DNA from: an uncultured bacterium
Lineage (GTDB): Bacteria > Patescibacteriota > Minisyncoccia > Phycocordibacterales > UBA9973
Length of the DNA stretch: 5,543 nt
Direction: 5' to 3'
Assembly (NCBI GenBank): GCA_903907175.1
Contig: CAIVNB010000023.1
Location: 1 to 5,543, forward strand
Below the pieces are notes generated by a model. It was given only the letters and a program-made list of their open reading frames with translations. It ran no database searches and was not told where the DNA came from. A program made the translations under genes and the position numbers. Shown here piece after piece: positions 4,917 through 5,543 of the stretch. How positions within the stretch are numbered: position 1 is the stretch's first letter; each line of letters begins with the position of its first letter.

Positions 4917-5543
4917 TTATTCAAGTATCGCTTTTATTCGTCTAACCCCTTGAGCCACTGCTTCTTCTTTTTGTATTTTAAAATGCCCAAGTTCTCCAGT
5001 ATTTAAAACATGTGGTCCACCACAAAATTCTTTAGATATTAAATTACTATTTTCATCTGAAATGATATAAACAGAAACAATCTCGGGATATTTTGCTCCA
5101 AATTCCATTTCTGCTCCTAATTTTTGAGCTTCAATGAGAGGCATCTCTTTGCGAAAAACATCTAATTTTCTTTTTATTTTATCATTAACCCAAATCTCTA
5201 CTTTCTCTTTCTCGTCATCAGTGAGTTTATGATCGCAAATAAAATCAATGCGCAACCGTTCCTCTGTAATATTGCTTCCTTTTTGTTTTACTCCTTTCCC
5301 GACAATTGCTTGGAGCCCTGCTAGAAGTAAATGATGCGCCGTATGTAATTTAGTTGTTTTTTCACTCTGATTAACAAGTCCGCCCTTAAACATTCCGGCT
5401 GATGATGTTTTAGAAAGTTCTTGATGTTTTTTCATCTGGTAATCAAAGCCTACTCGATCAACTTTTATGTTTCTTTCTTTTGCCAATTCTTCAATAAGCT
5501 CTATTGGAAAACCATAAGTTGAAAAAAGCATAAACGCCACTTC
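4917..5543 (-). CDS. alaS: Alanyl-tRNA synthetase, C-terminal part with editing domain (5' end outside window)
   Basis: The frame is open to the window edge; 208 residues are visible, starting E-V-A-F-M-L-F, so the catalytic domain lies beyond 5543. AlaRS charges tRNA-Ala with alanine in the cytoplasm and clears mischarged Ser/Gly-tRNA in its editing domain. Seen here are S-T-Y-G-F-P-I-E-L (8-16, end of the tRNA-recognition region), HTAHH (67-71), V-K-Q-K-G-S, R-L-R-I-D-F, and CGGPH (174-178) followed by T-G-E-L-G-H-F-K-I. The four zinc-type ligands H67, H71, C174 and H178 are present. Only about 55 residues separate TYGFP from HTAHH, against roughly 150 in E. coli, and the T-P-F-Y-A-E-S-G-G-Q barrel is missing. 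The protein stops about 30 residues after CGGPH, so there is no C-terminal DHHA1/C-Ala domain. This looks like a naturally compact AlaRS, not a broken gene, since the reading frame and motifs are clean. Free-standing AlaX is ruled out by the TYGFP region. The Met codon near 5531 is internal. Confidence 0.93.
   Translation of the reverse strand, partial: EVAFMLFSTYGFPIELIEELAKERNIKVDRVGFDYQMKKHQELSKTSSAGMFKGGLVNQSEKTTKLHTAHHLLLAGLQAIVGKGVKQKGSNITEERLRIDFICDHKLTDDEKEKVEIWVNDKIKRKLDVFRKEMPLIEAQKLGAEMEFGAKYPEIVSVYIISDENSNLISKEFCGGPHVLNTGELGHFKIQKEEAVAQGVRRIKAILE

Noticed and set aside
4917..5543. Free-standing editing protein AlaX or an alaS pseudogene
   Set aside because: The frame carries the TYGFP region of a full synthetase, continues past the window edge, and has clean motifs without frameshift.

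Overview
The window is AT-rich and tightly packed. It holds six protein genes with 1-24 bases between them, in two convergent blocks. None of the five visible start codons has a recognisable Shine-Dalgarno sequence. The gene content points to a Candidate Phyla Radiation (Patescibacteria) bacterium, probably of the Parcubacteria type: a type IV pilus inner-membrane operon with fused and reduced parts, a compact alanyl-tRNA synthetase, and a single-pass surface protein of a kind I associate with Parcubacteria genomes. The lineage is inferred from protein character, not from a marker-gene search.

Plus-strand block (1-2425): a PilM-PilN fusion whose start lies before the window, then a PilO-like protein, then a membrane-anchored protein with a C-terminal LytR_C domain. 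This resembles the pilMNO alignment complex of type IV pili. A LytR_C protein stands where diderm bacteria usually have pilP. No pilP or pilQ is visible.

Minus-strand block (read 5543 to 2427): the C-terminal part of alaS, then an actin-like ATPase of the PilM/FtsA superfamily, then a 427-residue single-pass membrane protein of unknown function with a large extracytoplasmic part. A well-formed extended -10 element lies between alaS and the actin-like gene. It would give a leaderless transcript for the last two genes.

The two blocks meet tail to tail with one base between their stop codons. Both blocks pair an actin-fold cytoplasmic protein with single-pass membrane proteins. In the pilus operon the actin domain is fused to its PilN partner and has lost a nucleotide-binding motif. 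In the minus-strand pair the actin-like protein keeps both phosphate motifs and is followed by a membrane protein with a short cytoplasmic tail. My main hypothesis is that this second pair is an uncharacterised envelope-spanning assembly built on the PilM-PilN plan. I saw no mobile element, CRISPR array, tRNA or rRNA, and no gene-free stretch longer than about 25 bases.
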